A stretch of DNA of 64,000 nt from Yamagishiella unicocca (taxonomy: Eukaryota; Chlorophyta; Chlorophyceae; Chlamydomonadales; Volvocaceae): positions 1 through 64,000 of the forward strand of contig BDSL01000048.1 of the NCBI GenBank assembly GCA_003116995.1. Reading direction: 5' to 3'. Position numbers and translations under genes: made by a program. A model generated the notes under the pieces. The model searched no databases. It was not told the origin of the DNA and saw only the letters and a list, made by a program, of their open reading frames with translations. Shown here piece by piece: positions 23,125-34,039 of this stretch; positions within the stretch are counted from its first letter, which is position 1; each line of letters starts with the position of its first letter.

Positions 23125-24161
23125 CGAGCCACCAAAACCAATCCTGCAACCTGGGTGAGAGTCACCACAGCAAGTCAGCAACGGGTCCATGGCCATCACA
23201 CAGAACCGAGCCATCGAGTCCATTGCCTCCACAGGAACCGAGCCTTCAGCATGGGCAAGACCACGAGCACGGAGCCGTCTGTGAGGTGTAGCGAGAGGAG
23301 GAGCCACAGCCCGGATTGAGGACCATCAGCAGAGGCGCCAGCGCTGCCGAGCACCAGAGCGTGCCCAAGATCCAGCAGCCAGTACCAGAGAGGGTGAAAG
23401 ACAAGAGACGATGGAGAGCAGAGACTGCGCCACAAGCGGACTGAAAGTTGCACGGCCCAATGACGAGGTCCACAAAAAGAGGACAAGGACCACGGCATTT
23501 AAGCAGAATGCGAGTATTACAAGGGAGCCAGAACGGCTACAAGCGCGGAAGCGCAACCAGGCGGGCCTGATCGGCCAGACCACGACACAGATCACTGAGC
23601 AAAAGAGCCCGCCTGCACCGGCCGGGAAGGGGCAAAAGCCGAAGGCAGCCAAACACGAGGACATGGAGAAGGCAGCACGCACAACTCAAAGGACGGGGAG
23701 GAGCACAAGCGCGTCCAGAAAACACGAAACACCTGCACCAAGCTAGCAGCGAGATGTGAGGAGGAGCGCGACCTGGCAAAATGGGGGCCCCCAAAAACCC
23801 ATAGCCCAAAAGCACCCACAAAAGAAAGCAGAGCGGGGGCCCCAGGCCCCACAACACAAAAAACGCCCACAAAACCGCACCCGGGAGTCAATTGTAGCGG
23901 GATTTTCCCCATCCCAGCCCGTATAAAACTACCGCCGATGCCGAATAAACTGTTCGTATTTCGGCCAGAAGAATTGCACACATGGAACGCCGAACCACAT
24001 GGCCGATTGCACCACGGACACCCCTAAAAGGCAAAAATACAAGCGAGTGTCGGTAAGCCGCGCGAAGGATGCTCGTCATGCCAATCCCTGCTCTAAAATG
24101 CCAATACCGTATGTGCCATGGCCCATGGCCCCATGGGTCGGGACAGCATTGTGCCCGTAAT

Positions 24162-24258
24162 GCGTATTAATACGCAGAGAATACTCGAGTATTAATACGC
24201 GGAATACGCGCCAGGAAAGTCGCTAACGCGGCCCGCGGAATACGCGCCAGGAAAGTCG
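24162..24258. repeat. Array edge: twin palindromes and duplicated 22-bp motif
   Basis: The twin palindromes (24162-24175, 24180-24193) are followed by GGAATACGCGCCAGGAAAGT at 24201. The array ends at 24230. Six bases later the same motif restarts at 24237-24258 and continues into unique sequence. The 36-bp spacing marks the break between array and flanking DNA. Confidence 0.8.
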
Positions 24259-26939
24259 ATAACATGGCCTGCATGTACAACCGTGTATTGAATACGCGGA
24301 TAGGCTCCGAGACCGGACTGCGCCCCTCGCCAGCTGTGCACGGAGGCACGAAACTCGCTGCTCTCTCGTATTGCTCAAGTCTTATCGCCTTTATTGTAAC
24401 CCACGTCCCTGACCTTGTAACTGGTCGCAAACTCGCTACCACATCGACATGTCGGCGGACAGCGCAGGCGCAAAGCGCCCGAGCCTGAAGTCTATGAATA
24501 CTCTGCAAGATCATTTCTGCACGCAGCAATGGTACATATGATGCTCGGTCGAAGTGGACCCCGCATAAGTGCAATCACTGTGGCGCAAAGTTTCCTGCAT
24601 GCAAAGCCCGAAAGGAGGATCCCTAGCACCCTCAAACCTTTGGCCCCTACCGGTGGCTCGCCCCACCCACTGCTGGATTGCCCCCTGGCCCATCGCTTTG
24701 TTGGCTTCTGTGGTCACCAACCCCCCTCGCTCCTCGGCGCTGCAGTGGTTGGGGAACGAAAATGCGATAGGGCTCCCGACCCCGTGTCATGCCCCACAGC
24801 AGGCTTCGGCCATCGCGGCCGTGCTGTTCGTGCTTTCCTGGCTGGCTCTCGTGGCCGACTCCAGACCTGACTGGCGCGCGCTGTCGTTAGCGCTCAGGCT
24901 ACAACTGACCAGGTCGTAGACACGTTAGCAGGTGAACGCCGCAAGTCGCTACCTCTTCCGGGGACTGCCCCGGGTATCCTGACTCCCGACCGATGCGCGG
25001 CCCACAGCTGCACTGTTGCTTGCGGGGGCAACTATGCTCGACACTGTTGTTACACGTCTGCAACTGGGCACCGCGTGCGAGAGGATACTTCGTGCACGGC
25101 TGGGAATGCCAGGCGTGGCATCCGGCCCGTGCTAAGGCGGCGGAGGCTCTGTGGGCCCGATGTGCGCACCTTATCCCTGCGGCTCCGATCGTGAGCCAGC
25201 TACCACCTAACACCGAAAGCTACCTGACGGTATAAGACGGCGTCCGTTACTTAGTGCCAACGAACCATACCTAACAACACACTTGCGAGATATTTCACTC
25301 CAACTGTCATGCTCAGATACGCGTTTCTGGAGCGGCACCGAAACCATGACTAATGCCCGCGAATCGTTCATGCCGGCGATGGGGCATGACACCCGTAGTA
25401 GGGCGATGGGGCATGACACCCGTAGTAGGGTGTCGGGGTCTCCTCGTGGCTGCACCACGCTGACATCTGTCGGACAATCCGTATCTCCCCTCACTTATGC
25501 GGAGCCGACTCGCGCCCCTACAAATCTAGTTCCACGCCTTCGCAAACCATCCTGAGCCCGCCTTTGCCCGGTTCAGAACTCTTCCCGTTGCCTGCTAGCA
25601 CCAACAATGTCCCCCAGTTGCGAGCGTGCCTCTGCAGCCTGCCCTACTAGAACTGGTCGGGACCCGAGCATAGGGCCTTCAGCTGTGCCTCAAACTCGCC
25701 ATCAGGTGTTTCCTCGCTGGCCTGGGGTGCTTTAGATGCTGCATGTGTGACCGCGCCTCTTGTAGTAGTTGACGATGCACAGACAGGCTGAGACAGGTGG
25801 TGCAACAGACGGGTGCCCTAGTGCGCCTACTGCCCCCATGGGGGCAGGGCTAATGGACAGGCCTGATGTGCACGAGTTGTTTGCAGGTGGAGGGGGTCCC
25901 TGGGACCTAGGGACCCCTGGGGCCCAGGGACCCCTGGGCCGCCCGTGCGCTTCCCTCTGCGGGCACCCACAGTGACGAGGGCCATGGCGCCATGCCATGC
26001 CTTAGGGAGACATTAAATACCATAAATATACCCAGTTATTGAGTTACAGGCAGCGACAGAAGGGGCGTTCGACTTGCCACTGGCGATAGTTCGGGACACG
26101 ACTTCCATGGATACGCGGCAATGAGTTCTAACGATTGCCGCTATGCCGTACGCGAAAATCCATCAATTTATTAATAGGCCAATACGCGGAATACGCCGCG
26201 TATTAATTTGTGAGAAGAGATTACGCTCCAGCAGGGTCAAATCGAATACGGGCACAACGGTCCCGGACCGTCGGGACCGTGCAATACGAGCACCGAACCC
26301 GTATATTCTACTGCCGATGCCGAAAAGTAGTGGCCGGAGGAAGCTGAGACGGGCCGCATTTCAGCTCGGCCGGGAGCACAATAAAAGTCCCCAGTACACG
26401 AAATGAACAGCGGGGGCTGGGAAGCTGCGCGCAAAAAGATCGCAAATGGACCGGGAAATAGCAGCCGCGAACGGACAGGATTGCCACCTGGCAGCATATG
26501 CTTATCAAAGGATCCCTCTAACGGGCGTTTTTTAGAGCAGGTGGGCCACACGAGCGCAACTCACAGTGCCCTACAACGCAAGAGGAAGGGTACCAAATTG
26601 GGTTGGCTGTAAAAGTATGGTAGCAGACGGGGGGCCATGCGAGACAGCGCCAGCTGAGAAAACCGCGCGAATGCGCTACGATACAGGCTGGGGACCTAAG
26701 ATACCTCACAACGCAACAAATAAAATGTGTAGGTGACCTCAAGCCCGGTTTACCCAGGACAAGAAGGGGGGCAATGTCCTCGACTTAAGAGAGGCAAGCC
26801 GGGCCTAACCCAAAGCAGGGGGACCACAGCAAGACCAGCAGACCTGAGCAGACGCCCCAAAACGCACCGAAAGGCACAGGGACCTCGCTCGCCGCGCCCA
26901 AGACACCTCGCCCCCGACAAGATAAGACGAGGGACCTAG
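24259..26939. other. Gene-poor flank of the array
   Basis: I see no convincing gene. Visible structure: a 26-bp tandem pair (GATGGGGCATGACACCCG, about 25378-25430), a GC-rich nested inverted repeat built on GGGACCCCTGGG (about 25893-25942), and an inverted repeat AATACGCGG/CCGCGTATT (about 26182-26205). Near 26300, CCGTATA followed by a CTGCCGATGCCGAA box echoes unit sequence near 3929 and 13920. The stretch looks like decayed array- or retroelement-related DNA. Confidence 0.5.
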
Positions 26940-29229
26940 CCCGCATGACATGGGTGGGTTGAAGGTTGTAGCGTCGGCCACGGCGCTGAATCTGCCGTTT
27001 ACTGACGTAGGGGGGTCCCCAATGTTGGACTGGGAGTCACAAAGGGACAAGGTAGTAAGTAGGTTCTCGCGGATTGCAAGGCTACGCCTGTCCACGTTTG
27101 GCAGGGTGACATCAGCCGCAGCATATGGGATGCACCGTGTCACCTGGCACATGGAGCATGGGGGCCTACCCCCAGACACCATAGTGGAAGGGTTAGAGCG
27201 GGTGGCGGCGAAGCTCATTGACCGGTATTTAGCCCCAGATGCTAGGGAGCGCCGAGCAACAGGTGTCCCACAGCGGCTGCTGGTCGGGCACCCATCCCTC
27301 GGGGGCTTTGGGGCCATTGCCCTCAAGGAGCACGTACGGGCGCGCTGGGCTGGTTGGGCCCTGCGTTTTGTACTGGCAATGGTGGGCCCCCGGGAGCGCC
27401 GGCCCCCATGGGTCAGCTGCCTTAGCATTTACCTGAGGGGGGTGCATCCGGCGTTTGGACCTCTGAATCTGCTCACAGCACAAGGCAGGGGTCCGTGGAT
27501 GGGCGCGGATGAGATGCCGGCTGATATCCGACGGGTGATCACGGCGCTCGCGGCCTTTCCCCCGGTACAAGACATCGCTAGCGAGCCGTTGGTGCCAGGC
27601 CCGTGGTGTGTACACGTGCCGATTTGGGGCAACCCGCTCCTCCCAGCCTGCCAGTCTGGGCAGCAGATGGTGGTCGGCAGGAGCCGGGTTTGGAATACTT
27701 ACACCCAGAACTGGTGGGGTGCTGGGCCATTAAGACGTTGGGCGATGTTTTGGTGGCTCGTGATGCACTTCGGGACTTCTTAGTTGCGTCCGAGGCGGCG
27801 GTGCAGACGGCATGGCCAGCGGGATGGCGGGGGCTCGTCGTCCGAGTCTTAGATCCGCGGTCAAGAGCAGCGAAGACGTTTCTGGGGCTTGATCGGTGGC
27901 GGGAATGTACGGGGGCGCTGGAAGCGTTGCTAGCTGAGGTGCCAACCCCGTGGAAGCAAGCAGCGGCACTGGTGATGCCGGTTTCCTCCCAGGGTATACC
28001 CCACGTTCTACCTGGGATGGAGGAAGTGGGGTCCATGCTCACCGCATGGATGGGGTGGCGGTTGGGCGGGGGGGAGCCGCTGGCGCTGCGGGATATGACT
28101 GTTCGGGTTGGGACGGCTGTGCAACTGGTCGAGTTCGCGGACGCCCGGTGGGCCGCGCATGAGAAATTTGTGCGCGAAGCGCTTGGGGGTACCGGCCCTG
28201 TCCTGCCAGCGGCCCTGAATGCCTTGCAGCAAGTGTTCCGGCGGCTCTGGTCTGGCATGAAGTGGGAGCCGGCCTATAAGGAGGGATGGTGGCGGTTGGC
28301 TGTGGATGGGATCCCCCTCCTAGGGAACTCTCATATGCGGACGGCAGCAGCAGCCCCCTGTGGGTGCGGTGTGCTGGCTGGAGAGTCTCCAGGGGCGGGT
28401 ACCCCCCGCTTACACCACTTTTGGTTCTGCCCGGTGGCTCAAGCAGTGATTGCCCAACTCGAGACCCAGCTCGGTGCGGGGGTGACACGGGCGCAAGTTT
28501 GGTTGGTGCAAGCACCTACCGGGGTACAGTCCTGCGTCTGGGATGTAGTAGTCCTGGCGACTATTACTGCCATGAAGGTGGGGCGCCGGTTTATGGCCGC
28601 GGCCTTGAAAAGGGCGGGGGCTGGTGGTCCCCCTCTTACTCCGGGTAGTGGTCTTCTGGATCGTGCCGTTCGCCGTGGGGTGGTGGAGTTTTGGGCCCTG
28701 CTGATGAGGGGCTTTGCTGCGCTGGGGCTTCCCCAGAAAGGCTGGGATGCAGTGGGGCGCTGGGGCCTCGGCATCCTTTCTTGCGGGTTGTCGCCAATCG
28801 CCTTGTGTGCGGGGGACCGGCTGAGGTACTGGTGGATTCCTGATCGGCTCAGGTTGTCATGGGGAGCGGGGTTTCCCGTGCTTCATACTTTCTGGCTATA
28901 TAGGCGTGTTGAGCCCTACTAGGGGTCCGTGCCTTATGGGATGAGAGGTGGCTGGTTCCGATGTTTGTATCGTTGCGGCGCTTCACTGTTTTGTCGGATG
29001 CTGGGCTGTTAGGTTGGTTGACGGCCAGTTCCTGATAGGGGAGCCTCTAGTGCAAATTCCCCCTGGGGTGCTGGCTGCTGCTCTGTATGCCTACGGCCTG
29101 TCAATTTGGTGTTCTGGTGGTTTGCCTTTGTTTCGGTGCATGTCGGTTTTTGTTTCCTCCGTCTTGTTCAGTGTCAGGCGATGCGCCCGATGGTTCTACC
29201 TCTTGGTCTGGAACCCACTGTTACAACAA
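26940..29229 (+). mobile_element. 5'-truncated LINE retrotransposon with 3' UTR
   Basis: The coding part (26950-28922) is followed by a T/G-rich 3' UTR ending in GTTACAACAA at 29229. The stop is followed by GGGATGAGAGGTGGC (28938), the start of the 288-bp tail also present in each 10-kb unit. The reverse-transcriptase and endonuclease regions are absent, as expected from 5' truncation during target-primed insertion. No poly(A) tail or clear target-site duplication was identified. Confidence 0.75.
26950..28922 (+). pseudogene. C-terminal part of a LINE ORF2, frameshifted
   Basis: The first frame (26950-27783) carries a post-RT region typical of algal L1-type elements: FGRVTSAAAYGMHRVTW, then a stretch like LVGHPSLGGFGAIALKEHV. 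The second frame (27603-28922) continues to the C-terminus and contains a Cys/His motif (CGCG, then HHFWFC about 20 residues later), the zinc-knuckle-like end of such ORFs. The reading shifts between frames at roughly 27640-27690, consistent with a one-base indel. A fragment without RT and with a frameshift cannot act on its own. Family assignment rests on recalled resemblance, not a search. Confidence 0.7.
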
Positions 29230-32200
29230 AGATAAGACCGACAGGCATACCAACATTGCGCGAGCAAGGGGGCAATTCCAGAAGTGGTGCAGGCGAGGGG
29301 ATACCGGGCCGGCGCTGGTGGCCCAAGGAAGCTCCCCCCATCCATAGGCGACGAATTATGCTGTCGTTACTACTATGCTGGCATTTCCGGTGGTGCTGCA
29401 TGCTACTGCTCTGGAAAGGTCAAGCCAGCACTAGGGGCCCCAGGACCAGATGACAAGTTGGAGCCTGACGGTATGCACAACAGCGCGCGGGTTCACCACA
29501 AGAATGACAACCCAGCAGGTACGCCAAGGCCAGTCGTCAAATCCCGGACAGCACGCGATCCCATCCTCCACACGCTCTTCCATCCACGCATACTAAACCG
29601 AAAATAACATACACGATCATCTGCTTCACGAAGAAGACGGTTCCCATCTTTTTACTGTCATCTTGGTCTTGATTGTTTCAGATTGGTTGTGACTGCCCTG
29701 CACGGAAGATTCCTTTGCTGGGCGGCTTTCTGGGTGGTTGGTGCCCTGGGGATATCCAAACCCAGCCCGTCCATCATTCCGGGCTGGCTGGTCCTGCTGT
29801 TAAGTGTGGTGGGCCTTGGAGTTTCTGGGTTCTCGTTTCTGTCGAGACCCTATCCTCTTGGGCCGGTGGGGCCTCCTTTTTCCATCGCCTTTTGGGGCGT
29901 CTACATACTGGCTGCTAGTGCTGGCTTGCCTTGCGGTGAAATCTCAGTATGGGCTGCCCCCCGCTTGCCCTGGGCTTGCCTATGCATCCCTGTATGTGCT
30001 TTTTGATAAAGCAACAATCGATCAGGAGCTTGATGAATTCAAGCGCGGCAGGAGCGCGCTTCCAAAGTGACCTGGATCCGTGGTGGCAGCGGCCAGGGGC
30101 GCGGTGTCACTTGCCTCAAGGTATGGTCGAAGCCGCCGCGACGGCCAAAACTGTATGAAATTCGTGCCATTTGTGAAGTTATTCATCATCGATAGTTAAA
30201 AAAGACCATGTAAAAGATACCGGTATAGTAACGGGCCAGTAATGAAACACTGCCCAGTGTATACCGGTAGTGCGCGGATACCGGTAGTGCGCGGATACAT
30301 GTTCATTAGGGGGGTGCATATAAGACGATATAAGCATAATTGTAAGACGAACATACTCACCTATGTAAGCTCCTTTTAGAGGGTTATTCGCATGACACTA
30401 TGGCACACGTCATCCCTAAATTTACTTGCATCCCCCCCCCAGTGCTGTGGGGATCCGACCAGCCCGGACCGCGCACTGCCTCCCCCCCGGTCTTCCGTCT
30501 CCTCGCCTGCTAGCTTTGCCCCCCTGTCCCGCATCTTCACGCCCCATCTTTTCTCACTCCCCCCCTCCGTCGTGCAGGCCTCGGCCGTACACCGCCGTAC
30601 CAGGCCGCGTCGTACCCGTCTCCCCATATATCCGACCTCCCCTTCCCTGCCTCCACCTCTTTCGCCGCGCCGCTGGGGCCTCTTCGTTGTTTTGACCCCT
30701 GTCCACTCGCTCCGTGCCTGGATGTTGTTCCTAATGCCCCCTGGTGCCCCTTGCCCGCATGCTTCGCGTCGACCGCCTTCCCCACCCGCTCTGGACCCTG
30801 GCCAGGTGAGTTCCGCCGCTGGGTTGGGCCTCTGTTCTGAGAGTTTTTTGCTAGTCGTTGCACTCTTGTCTGCGGGCGTCGGGACCTGCGTCTAGGCTTT
30901 CGCGTCCCCAATGGCGGTGTGGCGCGGCTTCGGCCTCCTCCCCTGGACGACAGTGGACCTTCTCTGGTAATGACCGGCTTCCTCATGACGTCCGCCACCA
31001 TCTGGTCGGTATTCGGGCGGGTCGGCACCGGGACTGGGACTGGGACCGGACCGCGATGTCTGCTCTCCCATAGCGCACCAACTCCCCCAGTTCTCCTGCT
31101 AGCGCCCAAAACCGGTTCTGCGAAAAGTTCCCGTGCGTCACGCGGGGTCCTCGCTTCCGTTCGTTTCGCCGTAGCCGCTATAGCTTAGCCGCCAAAGGTC
31201 ATGTTACGACCTTCGGCTTTAGTATCCCCAGCCCAGTTCTCCAGCATGCATCTCAAAACTACTGTTTTTTTCGGGCATCCACGGGTCTCCTTCGAACCCC
31301 CCAATTTCCCCCATTTCTCCCTGAACCTTAAGCATTCATGTTGATACACTAGCTTATAATGCATGTATGGTGCAATCCCCGCAGTCGCTGGGAGTGCGTG
31401 TTTCTCCCATGTGGCCGCTTCCCACACGCACATGTGGGGTGTTTAGGGTTTGCCAAGCGAGCACTATCTGCTGGGCGTCCACCACCATGAAAGGTCCCGC
31501 GCCGTGCGTCCATGCTCGTGAATCTGCGGTGAGGGTATCTGCGGTGAGGTAAAACCCTAAGTAAATCCCATTTTATACGAATTTGGTGCGTGGGTGGGTG
31601 GGCGATTTTTCCCGACTATGTGGCATGGTTCCAAGATGAACGGCAGCTTTATTTGTGGTTAACTAAGTCCTGCACATTGTAAGCTGTATAACCGCGGTTT
31701 GTGCGACGCGGTTTGAGCGTCACTTAAGTCGCGGTGTGTCATACTGCAGTACAGCAAGAAAAGCCCAAGCATTCCAGTATCCGCTATTTCCACCCCGTGT
31801 TCTCCAAAAATGCGCGGCCTCCAGCAGTGCAAAGATCCCATTACGATCCCCAACACCATCTGTTACAACAACCATCTGTTGTGGGTTGTCCAGGGTCAAC
31901 TTGTGTGTGTTGGCCTAGCACGCTATTATGAGGGGTCCGATAAGGCCCTGGCTGGCTGGTGCTCCTTTGGGAACTCCCTTTTGTCTCCTCCTTGCTTCAG
32001 ACTGGGTGCTGGTCCTATGTGAGAGGAATCTTCTACCGGTATCTTGGGTCTCAGGTGGCAGGCTTCGTTCTGTTCGACTTGTGTGTTAAGGCGCGCTGCT
32101 GGTTGCCCTGGTCAAGGGGCTGCTTGAACTGCGAATGGTTTATTGCTAACATGGGGGCCCCCTGGGTGGTCGGTGCCACTATTTGTTCTATGGCCCCTTG

Positions 32201-32428
32201 GTCGGGGTTTCTGGTGGTTGGCCATACCTCGGTCGGATGGTTTGTTCTTCTTCCTGTGTCCCTTTCAGTATCAGGCAATGCGATACCAGTTGTTTAATGG
32301 CTCTATGCTTAAGTTGATCAACAACCAAGTACCTCTGGAAATAGATCAGCATAAATACGTAAGGAGGGATGGCAACCTAGGTGGATTGGGGTAAGGGGCC
32401 GCTCATGGTATATGCATGCCGAGAGCTT
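29230..32428. other. Retroelement-debris region without clear genes
   Basis: T/G-rich stretches at about 29690-30030 and 31950-32300 resemble LINE 3' UTRs. The latter shares a CAGTaTCAGGCaATGCG box with 29171. A C-rich pyrimidine stretch (about 30426-30900) gives a long but unconvincing plus-strand ORF. A short tandem of ATACCGGTAGTGCGCGG lies near 30260-30298. No spliced gene was recognised. Confidence 0.45.
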
Positions 32429-32770
32429 GGATTAAGATGCGGTGACACAGGATTAGATTAGAGGCGTCATGGATTAGGATGCGGTTGGCCTCGGATTGGG
32501 TTGCCGTGGGCTCAGATTGGGTTGCCGTGGGTCTGGATTGGGTTGCAGTGGCCACGGATTAGGCTGCAGTGGGCACGGATTGGGTTGCCATGGGCACGGA
32601 TTAGGTTGCAGTGGGCACGGATTAGGCTGCGATGGGCACAGATTAGGCTGACACGGCCTCGGATTAGGTTGCAGTGGCCACGGATTAGGCTGACACCGGC
32701 ACGGATTAGGATGCGGTTCTTCGCGGATTAGGATCACATTGCTGTAGATTGGACTTCCTGAATGGATTGT
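32429..32770. repeat. 21-bp minisatellite, about 16 units
   Basis: The unit is roughly ATTAGGTTGCAGTGGGCACGG with variants (ATTGGGTTGCCGTGGG, ATTAGGCTGACAC). Because 21 is a multiple of 3, every frame stays open and gives heptapeptide repeats (QPNPCPL on the minus strand). I attribute these to repeat structure rather than a protein. Confidence 0.9.
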
Positions 32771-34039
32771 GAGCGCGGGGGTGGTCGGATTAGGAAGGGT
32801 TGCCATCCCTCCAATATGTACAACCCCAGGGGTCAGGCGCTTTGCTGGATGCTTTCGACACTCTACCTTATGGTCTGGGGCCCACTGTAATAGTTACTAC
32901 TACAGCGATGCATTGTTGGCACTCGGAGTAAGGGAAAGTGGGAAAAACTCGAGCTGCAGGTGTGGACACCTCAGGAAGCCAGTGCATCTGACAATGCTGA
33001 TCTTAACTAGCATATGTATGTGGTCAGCGAGTTCAAGACAAAGGACAGATTCTATGATGAAAATGTGCGACAATTCATCTCTCATGCACTAAAGTGGACT
33101 AAGCAAGCGCTTCTGCCCTGGCTGCTTTAATAGTGGGAAAGTGGTGGAAAATTTGTTGATAGGGCGGGGGGGTTCACCTGACCATTTACCAGTCCACTGG
33201 GAGGGACATTATAGCGACATTTGTGTCATGCTCGCAGACAACGTTCCTGACCCCAGGCCCTAATCCTCGACGGCACACAACATCAACCAGCAATAAGGAG
33301 CGACGCCACGCGCTGGGACTGCTCCTGAGCCTGCCAGAATAGGTATCACCAAGGATATAACTGCGATAAAATTTAGTCCCTGCTCGCTCCCAGCGAATCA
33401 AGGTCGAGCACCTGCATCATCTTCAGCCGGATCCATGCAGGTTCATTGACGCCCTTCATATTGCATTCACTCCCCTTTTCAAAGTCAGTCGAAAATCGTG
33501 ACCCAATGCTGACGCGAATTATGTGTAGTACGTCACCAAGAAAATCCTCACTGCTCCCCTTGAAAGCAAAATATGTTGCAACCACAAGCATCAACAAACA
33601 CATGCTGAGCGGTGGTCAAATCCAGACATGTGTGGCCGAACAATACAACCTATCACGTTTCTCTTGACGCACAAGCAAAAGACTTCGCATCTGATCTAAT
33701 TCTGCATTTGATCTTGGACTAGACCCACAGTCAGCTACATCTGCCGTCCACTCACCACCCATCCAGCCACCTACTGTGGCTATGCTCTTTTTCATATGCT
33801 ACAGGTATACAAGCAAGCTTAGCAAGCTTTGCGAACCTCCAAATAACAGAGCTGACATGCAAGTCGACCAGTCGGTGCAGCCATGTGGCGAAAAGAGCAA
33901 GGACACACAAACCGCGAGCCTCTGCGAACCCTAGAAGGCGTTTTCTACCACGCCATTGTTGCACCGTCCTGCCTCTGACTCAGTCTCCTTAGTCAATCAG
34001 CTACAATACACCGGCCAGGTGATGTCTAGTTGCTAGATC
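32771..34039. other. Intergenic region downstream of the ELIP gene
   Basis: No recognisable gene, repeat or RNA. It lies 3' of the minus-strand ELIP gene, so part of it is probably that gene's 3' UTR. No TGTAA signal was found on the minus strand close to the stop. Confidence 0.4.

Larger units (their letters stand above)
1..24230. repeat. Tandem array of a 10,001-bp subtelomeric-type unit (about 2.4 copies)
   Basis: Sequence from 9919 recurs at 19920, and everything from about 6080 to 9918 recurs at exactly +10,001. Position 1 corresponds to 9919, so the window starts inside a unit. The array stops at 24230, where copy 3 departs from copies 1 and 2 (after 4231 and 14229). One substitution was noticed between copies 2 and 3 (10492 versus 20493). 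Each unit carries a telomere tract, a LINE 3' tail, small inverted-repeat elements, internal duplications and one protein-like ORF. The high identity suggests recent amplification or gene conversion. Unit borders are arbitrary because the array is cyclic. Confidence 0.95.
19920..24230. repeat. Array copy 3, truncated at the array edge
   Basis: This copy is collinear with 9919-14229. It ends just after the twin palindromes, so it lacks the G-rich duplication, the ORF and the telomere tract. The junction at 24230 is followed by a second copy of a 22-bp motif already present at 24201-24222. Confidence 0.93.

Noticed and set aside
25378..25430. CRISPR-like direct repeats
   Set aside because: Only two adjacent copies without spacers, in a eukaryotic context.
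30392..30895. 167-codon Pro/Ser-rich plus-strand ORF
   Set aside because: It sits in a pyrimidine-rich stretch and its translation looks like composition bias.
32474..32806. QPNPCPL-repeat ORF on the minus strand
   Set aside because: The 21-bp period keeps all frames open. No start context, splice pattern or flanking domain supports a gene.
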